The translations under genes were made by a program, and so were the position numbers. This document shows positions 51,409 to 59,563 of a stretch of 64,000 nt of DNA, in pieces. The DNA is from Roseiarcus sp963836695 (lineage in GTDB: Bacteria; Pseudomonadota; Alphaproteobacteria; Rhizobiales; Beijerinckiaceae): assembly GCA_963836695.1 (NCBI GenBank), contig CAWIKX010000040.1:372001-436000 (forward strand), written 5' to 3'. Every line of letters begins with the position of its first letter. The stretch's first letter is position 1. The notes beneath the pieces were generated by a model that worked only from the letters and a program-made list of their open reading frames with translations, ran no database searches and was not told the DNA's origin.

Positions 51409-51564
51409 CCAACGCTGAATTCCGCGAGCAACAGCGAACGCCCGAAAGCTCTTCGCTCCGCAAGCGATGAAGTGAAGTGAAGCGCATCCAACTCTGCGAT
51501 CAGGGAGCTGGACAAGCCCGGCGCGGGCGCGGAGCCGATGGCCCGCGCCCCTTATCTCGGCCTG

Positions 51565-52068
51565 CTACGCCGCCATCTTTGTGGCGGCCGTCTTGTCCGC
51601 CTTGCTCTTCGCGATTTGCGTCAGCAGCTTTTCCGCGTTCATTTCCTCTTGCAAGGTTTGATTGAGCAGCTTCGCTGCCTCCGGCATGCCTAGCTGCGTC
51701 GCCCACCCAGAGAGCGCGCCATAGCGGGCCATCTCGTAATGCTCGACCGCCTGGCCGGCTGCAACGAGACCGGTATCGATCGCCGGGCTTTCGCCGAAAT
51801 CCTCGATCGTCTCCTCGCCTTCAGCAACGATGCCATTGATTGCCTCGCAGGGCTTCGCTTGGGGCCGCTTGCCGATCATCTCGAACACCTGTTCAAGGCG
51901 TTCGATTTGGCCCTGTGTCTCTTCGCGATGGGTCGTAAAGGCTTGCTTAAGATCAGGCTCCTTGGCCGCCTTCACCATCTTGGGAAGCGTTCGATAGATC
52001 TTCTTTTCCGCGTAGTAGATATCCTTCAAATGCGCCAGAAACAGATCATTCAGTGTTTTATCAGCCAT
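51565..52068 (-). CDS. DUF892/YciE-YciF family ferritin-like protein
   Basis: A 167-residue four-helix bundle of the YciE/YciF type, a dimeric ferritin-like fold induced by stress. LNDLFLAHLKDIYYAEKKIY supplies Asp/Glu positions, then HREETQGQIERLEQVFEMIG, VAAGQAVEHYEMARYGALS and LNQTLQEEMNAEKLLTQIA give the Glu/His pattern of a di-iron site. The tail (SKADKTAATKMAA) is Lys/Ala-rich. It is the second gene after Mn catalase on this strand, a common stress pairing, but with 137 bases between. A GGAAC-N16-CGTC candidate lies 25 bases upstream. Confidence 0.9.
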   Translation of the reverse strand: MADKTLNDLFLAHLKDIYYAEKKIYRTLPKMVKAAKEPDLKQAFTTHREETQGQIERLEQVFEMIGKRPQAKPCEAINGIVAEGEETIEDFGESPAIDTGLVAAGQAVEHYEMARYGALSGWATQLGMPEAAKLLNQTLQEEMNAEKLLTQIAKSKADKTAATKMAA

Positions 52069-52092
52069 GGGAATCTCCTTGTGATCCGGAAG

Positions 52093-52117
52093 GACGCGCG
52101 AGGCGCCATATGGTTCC
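52093..52117 (-). promoter_or_regulatory. Weak EcfG-like promoter (GGAAC-N16-CGTC)
   Basis: Minus-strand GGAAC and CGTC with spacer 16, just ahead of the DUF892 gene. One mismatch in the -10 at a normally conserved base. Confidence 0.3.
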
Positions 52118-52205
52118 CGCTAAAGGTTATCCGCGCGGGAACCCAAACATTTTGGCCAGCGACTAGGCCTGCGGGACCGGAGCGCCCACTCGCTTCTTCC
52201 GCGGC

Positions 52206-52943
52206 TTAGAAGACTGAGAAGTCATGGCCTTCATCGTCGGGGTTGATCGGCGGCGGAGGCAGGCCACCTTCGGGATGCGGATCGGCCACATAGTCGAAGT
52301 CTGGCTCCTCATTCCAAGGACCCCGGACGTCTTCGCCCTGGGAGAGGTTGAACACGAGCTTGACCGTCTCGTCGGGAGGGACGTTGCCGAAGAACGGATC
52401 ATCCAATTTGCCCATGGCGTCGAGCGCCTTCATGAACATATTCGCGTGGGTGATCTCGCGGGTCAGCAGATGGTGCAAGGTCTTCTTGGTCCCTTCGTCG
52501 TCGCAGGCCTTGATCAGCGCCTCGTACGTCTGGCGTGCGCCGCCTTCCGCCGAGATGTTCGCCCGCAGATCGCGAACGACGTTGCCGCCTTCCTGGATAT
52601 AGGCTGCCGTCCAACAACTGCCCTGGCTGTCGAGGAAATGGGGGCCGCCGCCTTTGAGCTTGAACAGCGGAGCGTCGTGCACAGACGTTTGATCAAGCTC
52701 GCTCGTATGCTGCGCGATCAGCTTGCCCACCATTTCGAGATGGCTGAACTCCTCGATCGCGATGTCCTGGAGCATATCGCGGATGCCGGCATTCTCGACG
52801 TGAAATGATTGCACCCAATATTGGAGCGCAGCGGTCAGTTCCCCGGTCGCTCCTCCGAATTGCTCGAGGAGATATGTGCCAAAGCGGGCGTCTGGCTTTC
52901 CTACGTTGACGGGTTGAATAAGCTCTTTTCGATGTAAAAACAT
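52206..52943 (-). CDS. Manganese (non-haem) catalase
   Basis: A 245-residue dinuclear-Mn catalase that converts hydrogen peroxide to oxygen and water. The four-helix metal site is seen in ATGELTAALQYWVQSF, the EExxH-like IAIEEFSHLEMVGKLIAQ, and the second pair around GARQTYEALIKACDDEGTKK and REITHANMFMKALDAMGK. The C-terminus is Pro-rich (DPHPEGGLPPPPINPDDEG), as in KatN-type enzymes, though the chain is short for the family (about 270-300). Upstream, a GGAAC-N16-CATT sequence is a weak stress-promoter candidate. Confidence 0.92.
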   Translation of the reverse strand: MFLHRKELIQPVNVGKPDARFGTYLLEQFGGATGELTAALQYWVQSFHVENAGIRDMLQDIAIEEFSHLEMVGKLIAQHTSELDQTSVHDAPLFKLKGGGPHFLDSQGSCWTAAYIQEGGNVVRDLRANISAEGGARQTYEALIKACDDEGTKKTLHHLLTREITHANMFMKALDAMGKLDDPFFGNVPPDETVKLVFNLSQGEDVRGPWNEEPDFDYVADPHPEGGLPPPPINPDDEGHDFSVF

Positions 52944-52994
52944 AGATTTTACCTTACCTTTGTAAGTTCATATCTTTTGCTTTCTCGAACTGAT

Positions 52995-53019
52995 AATGTC
53001 TTTTTGCTTTGTTTGTTCC
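52995..53019 (-). promoter_or_regulatory. Weak EcfG-like promoter (GGAAC-N16-CATT)
   Basis: Minus-strand GGAAC and CATT with spacer 16, about 52 bases before the Mn catalase start. The -10 has one mismatch at a conserved base, so this is only a candidate. Confidence 0.25.
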
Positions 53020-53139
53020 GAGCGGATTCAAGAAACTTTCAGTATTTTCCTTGTTGGCCGGCACGGGTATTGAATTATTATGACCAGAGTGGGCCGGCTC
53101 ACCTTACGGCGCCCGCGTTGAATCATTTCCAGAGAAAGA

Positions 53140-53164
53140 GGAACCATCTGAGGGTTCAGTTGTT
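53140..53164 (+). promoter_or_regulatory. EcfG-like promoter (GGAAC-N16-TGTT)
   Basis: GGAAC at 53140-53144 and TGTT at 53161-53164, 37 bases before the CsbD/DUF883-type gene. It is exact except for the first -10 base. Confidence 0.5.
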
Positions 53165-53200
53165 AGATGCGATCACATCTCAGATCGAGGAGAGGTCACC

Positions 53201-53653
53201 ATGAACAAAGACAATTTTGAAGGAACTGTCCGCTCGGCGGTTGGTCAGGGCGAAAAGATTCTCGGGCAGGCGGCCAACGACCGGTCGACTACGGCCCAAG
53301 GTTACTACGACGACGCGGCCGGCAAAGCGCGGTCGGCCGTGGGTAGCGCAAAAGATGCGGTCAATAGCGGCGTCGATGCGGTTTCCTCACTGGATTTCTC
53401 CGGTTTGCGGGATGAAATCAGCAAGCTGACCCAGAAGGTCACTGATCTCGCACAAAATCATGTCTCGGCAGGGAGAGATCAGGTGGTTGGCGCGATGGGA
53501 GCGGCCGGCGAGAGCTTGTCTCAGTCCGCGTCAAATGCGCAGGACAAGTTTGCGGCGCTGGAGGGCGACGTCGAATTGAGAATCAAGAAAAATCCGTGGG
53601 GCGCAGTGGCGATCGCGGGCCTTATTGGATTGCTGATCGGCAAGATGAGCTGA
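53201..53653 (+). CDS. CsbD-like / DUF883 (ElaB-YqjD type) membrane-anchored protein
   Basis: A 150-residue protein. The first 50 residues resemble CsbD stress proteins (MNKDNFEGTVRSAVGQGEKI, AAGKARSAVGSAKDAV). The rest follows the ElaB/YqjD pattern: an amphipathic helix (LRDEISKLTQKVTDLAQNHV) and a C-terminal membrane helix after ELRIKKNPW. YqjD anchors inactive ribosomes to the membrane in E. coli; whether this one does is unknown. The ATG has GAGGAGAGG upstream and a stress-type promoter. Two more genes follow directly, the YqjD-YqjE-like order. Confidence 0.85.
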   Translation: MNKDNFEGTVRSAVGQGEKILGQAANDRSTTAQGYYDDAAGKARSAVGSAKDAVNSGVDAVSSLDFSGLRDEISKLTQKVTDLAQNHVSAGRDQVVGAMGAAGESLSQSASNAQDKFAALEGDVELRIKKNPWGAVAIAGLIGLLIGKMS

Positions 53654-53656
53654 TCC

Positions 53657-54016
53657 ATGCGACCAGCTCTCGAACTGCGTGACCTTCTCGATCAGGTTCG
53701 GGAGCTGGCGCGCGTGGAGCTATCGCTCTTCCGCGCGGAGATCGGCGAGCGCACCAGCAAAATCCCATCAAGCCTTATCGCGGTGGTTGTGGGCGGCGTT
53801 CTGCTCTGCGTCTCCCTCGCGCTGATTTTGGTTGCAGCCAGCCTCGCTCTCATGCGCTTTGGGCTGCCTCTCGACCTCGCGTTTCTGATCGTCGCGGTTG
53901 TTGCGATTGTGATCAGCTTGATCCTCTTGCGCACGGGCATTGGCGCTCTGAAGCCTTCACGCCTTGTGCCGACCAAGAGCATCTCGCAGATCTCATCCTT
54001 GCTTGGAGGTCTCTAG
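53657..54016 (+). CDS. Phage holin-like (YqjE/Holin-X superfamily) membrane protein
   Basis: A 119-residue protein with an amphipathic start (LRDLLDQVRELARVELSLFR) and two membrane helices (LIAVVVGGVLLCVSLALILV and LDLAFLIVAVVAIVISLILL). This is the YqjE/phage-holin-3-superfamily pattern. It is not a sign of a prophage: such proteins are ordinary partners of ElaB/YqjD-type genes. It begins three bases after the upstream stop, and the next gene's GTG follows its own stop directly. Confidence 0.85.
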   Translation: MRPALELRDLLDQVRELARVELSLFRAEIGERTSKIPSSLIAVVVGGVLLCVSLALILVAASLALMRFGLPLDLAFLIVAVVAIVISLILLRTGIGALKPSRLVPTKSISQISSLLGGL

Positions 54017-54580
54017 GTGGCGGCGAAACTGGCGACATCGAGGGAGTACGAGGCGGAAGCCAATCGGCTGCGCGCACAGATCGGCGTGACAGTAGACGCG
54101 TTGCGATCTGGGCTCACGCCTTCGAACCTCGCCTCAGAGGCGGCGTCGCGTGTGGGCCTGGCCGATTTGTCGTGGGGCGGCGCGTTTGACTTTGCGAGCA
54201 AACGGCATCCGATTCCGACCGCGATCATCGGGTTGGGCGTCGCATTGTGGACAATGTCGGCCGTCCGAAATCGCGGAAAACGGGACTCCGTCACAATCGT
54301 AACGGCGCCTTTGAGGGAATTGACAGAGTCCATCGTCGGGTCCGCAACGAAGGTGTTTCGGGAGCGAGCCGAAGCGAAACGGCGAGAATTTGTTGACGTC
54401 GCTCAATCGCAAGTCGCAACAGGCGCGACCCTGCTCTCCAACGAAATCGGCAAAAAGCTGGAGACATATATCGACCGCCTGCCGGGCGGGATTAACGTTC
54501 GACCGCTCATCGAATTGTCCGTGCAGATCGCTCTAGCGGCCGCGCTTGAGGGGCTCTTACGGAAACGGAGCCGCGCTTAG
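54017..54580 (+). CDS. DUF3618-containing membrane protein
   Basis: A 187-residue protein starting GTG right after the holin-like stop. Residues 8-50 match DUF3618 (REYEAEANRLRAQIGVTVDA, LRSGLTPSN). A membrane-leaning segment IPTAIIGLGVALWTMSAVRN and a long helical region (VFRERAEAKRREFVDVAQSQ) follow, ending in a weakly hydrophobic helix and a basic tail. DUF3618 genes commonly follow YqjE-like holins in rhizobial stress regulons. The function is unknown. Confidence 0.83.
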   Translation: MAAKLATSREYEAEANRLRAQIGVTVDALRSGLTPSNLASEAASRVGLADLSWGGAFDFASKRHPIPTAIIGLGVALWTMSAVRNRGKRDSVTIVTAPLRELTESIVGSATKVFRERAEAKRREFVDVAQSQVATGATLLSNEIGKKLETYIDRLPGGINVRPLIELSVQIALAAALEGLLRKRSRA

Positions 54581-55218
54581 GAAATTTCGGCGTGCTTAAA
54601 TTGACGGCGGCCTCCGCCCCTTGCTTAGACGCAGGGCGAGCGCCGCTGCCGTTCTGGCCGGGCTTGGTCCCCCATCCACGCCGCCCCGGCGCAGAGAGGG
54701 TAGTGGCGTCGCTGCGGATGATCGCAAAGCCTTCCGGAGTAAGCCTTTTGACCTCGCAGCTATCTTTTGGTCGTTCTCTGCGCCGCGCAGGCGTGCACCG
54801 CCAAGACAAGCCCGACGCGTCAAGGCGCCCTTCCGCGCCGCCCGACTTCGGCATGCTTAGTCCCAACACAAACGTCACAGGCAGAATGTTCTTGGCGAAA
54901 AACGAAACCCACTTTATAGATATTCCTACTGGCAGAATTGAACGCCAACTGGAGAGCGCGGCGAGTCATGAAAGAGAATGCGCCCTTTAGCCGCTTGGCG
55001 CACAACCCAGCCGGCGAGTATCATAGGGTGGGGAATCGTTTTAGCTCTATCGCTAGTAACCCATTAAAAAGTCTCATTTCAGAAAAATAAACGCCAGTAC
55101 ACTAGCTATTTTACTAGCGTTTAGGCTCATTTAGGCGCGTTTATTTGCTTTTATTTCCATCTAACTCGCCCGCAAGTTGTATTTGCGGGCCTGGGCCAAG
55201 TTCCATTTGGGGATCGCC
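54581..55218. other. 638-base region without a supported gene
   Basis: Several overlapping frames exist on both strands, but none has a recognisable domain or good RBS. The first half (to about 54850) is GC-rich with Pro/Arg-rich translations in all frames. The part from about 55020 to 55160 is strongly AT-rich with repeated CTAG and GTTTA motifs (TAGCTATTTTACTAGCG). It looks like decayed or imported noncoding DNA. Confidence 0.5.
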
Positions 55219-56056
55219 CTACCGGGCTGGCTCGGTCGACAACGCCCACCCGTCGCCTCGAACCCAGTCGCTATGGCGAGGCGCGCCGCCCAAGCGCAGC
55301 GAACGCACCCGGCCCTCCCCGCCACCCCGGAACGCATCGTCGAGCCTCCGCCCCATCTCCCTGTCCTGCGCGCCTTCGCAGGGGATGAACACCACGCCCG
55401 TCAGCAACCGCGCGGGCCACGCCTCGCCCTCAGGGGGCCGCGTCACTTGCGCCATCGCGCCTGCCGAGCCCGCCGCCTGGAGAGGAAAGACGAGCCGTCC
55501 GCCGACTTTCAGCGCGTCGAGCCAGGCGCGAAGCGGATGCGTGGCGGCTCCGTTGACATAGATGGCGTCGGCTTGAGGCAGGTCCTCGACGCCGGAACGG
55601 GCGCGGACCTCGACCTGAGGATAGCGGACGAGATTGGCGGCGGCGCGGGCCGCGATGTCCGGCGCGATCTCATAGGCGATCACCCTGCCCGCGCGCCCGA
55701 CGATCTCGGCGAGGATCGCGGTGTAATAACCGGCGCCGGCGCCAATCTGGACGGCGGTCTCGCCCTCCTTCAAGCCGAGCGCGTCGATCGCCCGCGCATG
55801 CAGCGACGGCTGCCCGTTGTTGATCCCGCGCTCGGCGTCGATGGCGACGAGGACGTCCTCGTAGAGGCGCGCGGAATTCAGCGGAAGAGCTTAGGCCGAA
55901 GAGGCCGCCGGAGCCGATCCGCCACGGCGGCTTCCCGGCGAAATCCTCGCGCGGAACGACGGCGAAGGCCGCCTCGATTCTCGGGTCACTGACATGGGCG
56001 CTTCGCGTAACCTCGGCCGCATACGCTTGCCGGCGCTCTTGAACTCGATCCGCCAC
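55219..56056 (-). pseudogene. Protein-L-isoaspartate O-methyltransferase, frameshifted
   Basis: A PCMT-type methyltransferase that repairs isoaspartyl residues in aged proteins, broken by a frameshift. The first frame starts at GTG 56056 and covers ERRQAYAAEVTRSAHVSDP, IEAAFAVVPREDFAGKPPW and RIGSGGLFGL. The second continues with ARLYEDVLVAIDAERGINNG and QPSLHARAIDALGLKEGE, then the SAM-binding AVQIGAGAGYYTAILAEIVG and ends at 55219. The change lies in the GCGCGCGG stretch at about 55867-55874; loss of one GC unit would explain it. The second half alone (55219-55773) would lack the N-terminal substrate region. This is a sequencing error or a genuine recent mutation. Confidence 0.8.
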
Positions 56057-56177
56057 TCCGCGCTCCCGTTTCTCGCGCGCCCCTTATGACAATACCTTCG
56101 CTTCAACGCCCGCGCATTGATCTTCGATCGCTTCAGGCCGAACATGGCGCTCGATGGCGATGGCGAAGCGAGGTTCC

Positions 56178-56570
56178 ATGAGGCGCGCGGGGGCAATGAT
56201 CGCGTTGGCCGCGGCTCTCGCTTGCGGCGATCGCGTCGCGCTTGCTCAAGGTTCAGCGCCGGCCAACACGCTCGTCGAGCTTCAGCGCCAGTTCAGCGCC
56301 TGCATGGCGATCAAGGCGGCCGGCCCCGCCGGCTCGCGGCTGACTATCATGCTGATGATAAAGCGCGACGGCTCGATCTTCGGCAAGCCGCGCATCACCT
56401 TTTCCCATATCGAGGGCGATAAGGAGTCCCGACAGGCCTTCGTCGACGACGCAGAGCGGGCGGTCGAGGCCTGCCTGCGGTTTCGGATCACGCCGTCGCT
56501 CGGCGGCGCGATTGCCGGGCGTCCGTTCTTCGTCAGCCTGGGCCGGCCAAGGTCGGAGCAAAGGATATGA
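56178..56570 (+). CDS. Exported protein with TonB-C-like fold, unknown
   Basis: A 130-residue protein with a signal peptide (MRRAGAMIALAAALACGDRV, cleaved near ALAQG). Its mature part resembles the beta-alpha-beta TonB C-terminal/TolA-like fold: RLTIMLMIKRDGSIFGKPRI followed by a helix with DDAERAVEACLRF and a final strand FRITPSL..GRPFFVSL. Such proteins are periplasmic and unassigned. ATG 56178 has GAGG upstream; 56154 is possible. It is divergent from the frameshifted pcm. Confidence 0.7.
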   Translation: MRRAGAMIALAAALACGDRVALAQGSAPANTLVELQRQFSACMAIKAAGPAGSRLTIMLMIKRDGSIFGKPRITFSHIEGDKESRQAFVDDAERAVEACLRFRITPSLGGAIAGRPFFVSLGRPRSEQRI

Positions 56571-56631
56571 TGTCTGATCCGCGCCGCAGGCGATAACCTC
56601 AAGCAAGCGCCATATTTAGCCGGGACCCGTC

Positions 56632-56656
56632 GGAACTCCGCCGGTGGGAGGGAGTT
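56632..56656 (+). promoter_or_regulatory. EcfG-like promoter (GGAAC-N16-AGTT)
   Basis: GGAAC and AGTT with spacer 16, 33 bases before the small secreted protein gene at 56689. First -10 base differs from consensus. Confidence 0.45.
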
Positions 56657-56688
56657 CACTGGGAGACGTCTCTTACGCGAGGGTTTCC

Positions 56689-56970
56689 ATGTCCTCATTC
56701 AGCAAAAGCTTGCTTGCGTGCGTTGTCGCGCTTAGCGTCACCCCGGCGTTCGCGCAACCGAAAAGCGATGCGGGGAGCGGTCCAACCAGCGGCGCGACGA
56801 CAACAAACGACGCCGGTAGCGGGCCAATCCAGGGCGGCAAGGCGAATGCCGGCTCAACCGCCGCGAACACCTCTGACGGCACCACGGACAACAGCGCCGG
56901 TGTGACGCCGGGACCAAAGTCGACCGGAGGCTCGCAGCCGGTCACCCCGGCGACGACGCAGAAGCAATAG
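56689..56970 (+). CDS. Small secreted Gly/Ser/Thr-rich protein
   Basis: A 93-residue protein: signal peptide MSSFSKSLLACVVALSVTPA cleaved near AFAQP, then a low-complexity tail rich in Gly, Ser, Thr, Asn with loosely repeated DAGSGP units (DAGSGPTSG, DAGSGPIQGG). It has no Cys after cleavage and is probably disordered in the periplasm. Short proteins of this type are common in rhizobial stress regulons but lack known function. A stress-type promoter candidate precedes it and a DUF2934 gene follows 84 bases later. Confidence 0.6.
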   Translation: MSSFSKSLLACVVALSVTPAFAQPKSDAGSGPTSGATTTNDAGSGPIQGGKANAGSTAANTSDGTTDNSAGVTPGPKSTGGSQPVTPATTQKQ

Positions 56971-57054
56971 CCGGTATGTTGCGGGCTGCACCGGCGACGC
57001 CGCTGCCCGCAATCAGACCGCCGCCCGCGCGGCAACTCAAGACTGGAGGCAATT

Positions 57055-57267
57055 ATGATCGACCGCGACGACCGAATCAGAGAGATTGCTTATTTCCTCT
57101 GGCTCGAAGAGGGCTGCCCGGATGGCGAAGCAGACCGCCATTGGTCTGCGGCCGAGGCTATGCACGACAACTCCGACGCGTCCGAGCGCAAGCGGATCGA
57201 AGGCGAGCCTCCGGGCGAAAAGCCAGTTCGGGCTGACCCCGCCACCCGTCGGGCGGCGGCGGAATAG
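57055..57267 (+). CDS. DUF2934-family small protein
   Basis: A 70-residue acidic protein with the DUF2934 core RIREIAYFLWLEEGCPDGEA followed by DRHWSAAEAM, a short helical motif found in many copies in rhizobia, often beside stress genes. The C-terminal half is hydrophilic and disordered. The ATG has GGAGG upstream. A short inverted repeat (GCGGAA / TTCCGC at 57259-57280) overlaps the stop and could end the transcript. Function unknown. Confidence 0.8.
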   Translation: MIDRDDRIREIAYFLWLEEGCPDGEADRHWSAAEAMHDNSDASERKRIEGEPPGEKPVRADPATRRAAAE

Positions 57268-57538
57268 CCAACCGTTCCGCGGTCGCGGTCTCGGGCCGTC
57301 ACCTCTCATGTGCTTGATTTGCTGACCACGGAATTGGTGTGTGGGGCCTCGTTCGGATTGCAGCTGAGGAGAGCGGATTTGTACGGGCGAACCGGATCGC
57401 GGTTGCGGTCAGCTCGGCGGCGGAATAATCGCGATTGGCGGCGCGAGGGACTGGTATTTCGCCTCTCTTTTCCTCGGTCGCCGCTAGAAGCTTGGGATAG
57501 GGGCCCTTATTGAACCGCCGGGGGCCCTGAGACGTGTC
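57268..57538. other. Intergenic region between DUF2934 and csbD
   Basis: No supported gene in these 271 bases. The possible frame 57310-57513 has no domain and an Arg-rich composition typical of a shadow frame. Confidence 0.4.
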
Positions 57539-57744
57539 TTATTGCCAGTTCTGGTTTTGATACCAAGAGTCAATTTGCTTGCGGGTTTCATCCCTCGCGA
57601 TTCCATATCGCTCCTGAATGATCCCCTCGAGCTTTTCTTGACTGCCGTTGATCTGCGTGAGGTCGTCGTCGGTCAGTTTTCCCCATTGCTGCTTCACGGC
57701 GCCCTTCATTTGCTTCCAATTCCTTCGATCCGGTTCCAGTCCAT
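57539..57744 (-). pseudogene. CsbD-family stress protein, frameshifted
   Basis: CsbD-like general stress protein of about 68 residues when repaired. The start at ATG 57744, with AGGAGG upstream, gives MDWNRIEG. One base then appears to be missing near 57718-57723 (AATT where AAATT would keep frame on the coding strand). The rest, NWKQMKGAVKQQWGKLTDDD onward to IDSWYQNQNWQ, is a textbook CsbD domain in another frame. Uncorrected, the peptide would end after a dozen residues. An exact EcfG promoter lies 25 bases upstream, so the gene is probably functional in the real genome and the break may be an assembly error. Confidence 0.85.
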
Positions 57745-57768
57745 TGTGGCCTCCTGATGACGTGCATG

Positions 57769-57794
57769 AACGACTAGCTTCGCCATTCTGTTCC
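57769..57794 (-). promoter_or_regulatory. EcfG promoter (GGAAC-N17-CGTT), exact
   Basis: Minus-strand GGAAC at 57794-57790 and CGTT at 57772-57769, spacer 17, directly ahead of the csbD gene. Confidence 0.75.
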
Positions 57795-58001
57795 AGCTGC
57801 AGTCGTTGAAGATCGTCGCGGCCGGCTGCGCCGAAGGGGACCCGTGAGATCTTACAAGCGTTGCGATCCAGCCGGCGAGGGCGCTGACAGGGAAATGGCG
57901 GCGAATGGTGCGCAAGGGCTGGCGCGGGCGCCTGCGGCGACATAGATTGGCGGCTAAGAACCGCAGCGCCAGGAGGCATCGCTTGCCGCACAGTTCAGCC
58001 G

Positions 58002-59216
58002 ATGCCTCCCTCGGATAAGCCGGGGCCGGGGCCTCCCGTCATCGAGCCCAAACCTACAACCGAGGCTGCAGATCCGCTTTTGCATGCCCTCCACCACCGC
58101 GTGCGTCAGCAGGAGATCCTTGCGGAACTCGGCGTCGGCGCGCTGCAAGGACCTGGGTTCGATCAGCTTCTTGCGGATACGGCGCGCCTGACTGCGGAGG
58201 GCCTTCGCACTGAATTTTGCAAGGTGCTCGAATATATCCCGGCTGAAAACCGCCTTCTCGTTCGGGAAGGCGTTGGTTGGGAGCCGGGTGTTGTCGGGGT
58301 CGTCAGCATCGGCGCGGATCTGGCTTCACCGGCTGGCTTCGCGCTGAAAACCGGCAGGCCGGTTATTTCCAATCATCTCGAAAACGAGGAGCGGTTTAGA
58401 ACTCCCGAAATTCTAGTCCGGCATGGCATTCATCGCGCCATGAACGTCATCCTTCAGGGAGATGGCCGCCCCTTCGGCGTGCTGGAGGTTGACAGCCGAT
58501 CAGATGAAGAGTTCGTCGAGCATGATCTCGCGTTCCTGCAGGGCGCCGCCAATATCCTCGGAATGGCGATCGAACGCGAGCGGCATGAGCGCAATCTGAA
58601 CACGGCGCTGGAGCGCCAGCAGTTTCTCGTCAAGGAGATGAACCACCGGGTCAAGAACAGCCTTGCGCTGGTCATCGGGATGCTGCGCCTTCAGGCGCGC
58701 GAGAATCGCCAGCCGGAATTTAAGCAACACCTCGAAGATGCAACGCTCCGCGTAGCCGCCATCGCGCGAGTTCACGAGCAATTGTATCAATCGGCGGACG
58801 TCGAGCGTTTCGACGTGGGGCGATATATCGAGGCCATTTGCAAGGATCTCAGCGCCAGCTTCGCGCAGTGCGAAATCCACGTCGAAGCGCAGTCGGGGAT
58901 CGTGATCTCGACGGATCGCGCAATCTCATCTGCGCTGATTGTCAACGAACTGGTGTCGAACGCCGCAAAGCACGCCTATCAAGGCCGCAATGCGGGCAGC
59001 GTATGGGTCAACATCGCCGCTACAGGGGTCGACAGCTTCGTTATCGCCATTCGTGATGAAGGCGCCGGACTTCCGGAAGGTTTCCAATTCGGCGAGGGAG
59101 AAAGGTTAGGCGCCCGTATGGTTCGCGCGCTCGCCGAACAGTTGAACGCGTCTTTGGAGGTCGTCACACATCATCCCGGCGTCGAGTTCGTTCTGACCGC
59201 CCCGCTCGCTCCATAA
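58002..59216 (+). CDS. GAF-domain histidine kinase, HisKA_2 type
   Basis: A 404-residue soluble sensor kinase. Residues about 35-190 form a GAF domain (FDQLLADTARLTAEGLRTEF, FGVLEVDSRSDEEFVEHDLA). The HisKA_2 domain follows, with phospho-His215 in VKEMNHRVKNSLALVIGMLR. The ATPase domain has the N box in ALIVNELVSNAAKHAYQG and G1 in IRDEGAGLPEG. Kinases of this family phosphorylate PhyR in alphaproteobacteria. It has no membrane span, so it senses a cytoplasmic signal. It is convergent with the second nepR gene. Confidence 0.9.
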   Translation: MPPSDKPGPGPPVIEPKPTTEAADPLLHALHHRVRQQEILAELGVGALQGPGFDQLLADTARLTAEGLRTEFCKVLEYIPAENRLLVREGVGWEPGVVGVVSIGADLASPAGFALKTGRPVISNHLENEERFRTPEILVRHGIHRAMNVILQGDGRPFGVLEVDSRSDEEFVEHDLAFLQGAANILGMAIERERHERNLNTALERQQFLVKEMNHRVKNSLALVIGMLRLQARENRQPEFKQHLEDATLRVAAIARVHEQLYQSADVERFDVGRYIEAICKDLSASFAQCEIHVEAQSGIVISTDRAISSALIVNELVSNAAKHAYQGRNAGSVWVNIAATGVDSFVIAIRDEGAGLPEGFQFGEGERLGARMVRALAEQLNASLEVVTHHPGVEFVLTAPLAP

Positions 59217-59225
59217 TGCGTGCGC

Positions 59226-59435
59226 TCATTTTTGTTCGTCGCTGTCGTCCAGACGGTCAAGCAACTGCATAAGGCGGTCTGGAATGGGCTCGACAACCAC
59301 GGCGTCATAGATCGCCTTTAGCTGATCGGCGATATATTGGTCGGTTTTTGCGGCCTCTGTGTCGTGCGGCGACGCGGCAAGCGATGCGGACGAACTCGCT
59401 CCCTTTCGTGGTTTCCTCGACGTTTTCTCCGGCAT
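59226..59435 (-). CDS. NepR-like anti-sigma factor (second copy)
   Basis: A 69-residue NepR paralogue. A basic, disordered N-terminus (MPEKTSRKPRKG) leads into the NepR core YIADQLKAIYDAVVVEPIPD and RLMQLLDRLDD. It lacks the HY of the first NepR (KAIYDA in place of EAHYSS) but keeps the P-I/L-PDR-L motif. It lies between the two sensor kinases, 10 bases from the stop of the GAF kinase (convergent) and 128 bases downstream of the HWE kinase. It may tune EcfG or bind PhyR. No GGAAC promoter is seen directly upstream. Confidence 0.82.
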   Translation of the reverse strand: MPEKTSRKPRKGASSSASLAASPHDTEAAKTDQYIADQLKAIYDAVVVEPIPDRLMQLLDRLDDSDEQK

Positions 59436-59563
59436 TGACGAATCTCCGAGACCCCTCATCTTACTGCGGTCAGCCCGAAGTCTTGGGGGCGCTCCGCCTC
59501 ATTCCATCCGAGTAAGTACCGACAGGGTACTGTAAGAACCGCGAGGAATCGATTCAACCTCTG

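Larger units (their letters stand above)
51144..51564. other. 421-base intergenic region with REP-like palindromes
   Basis: No gene seen between erpA and the convergent DUF892 gene. It contains two palindromic units in opposite orientation, listed separately, and otherwise mixed-composition sequence. Confidence 0.5.

Noticed and set aside
53657..54016. Holin-like gene as a sign of a prophage
   Set aside because: YqjE/Holin-X proteins are normal partners of ElaB/YqjD-type genes; no phage structural or integrase genes are present.
54592..54990. Plus-strand frame of 132 codons after the DUF3618 gene
   Set aside because: No recognisable domain, competing frames of equal quality and a poor start.
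57310..57513. Plus-strand frame of 67 codons after DUF2934
   Set aside because: Arg-rich composition and no start signal; looks like noncoding sequence.
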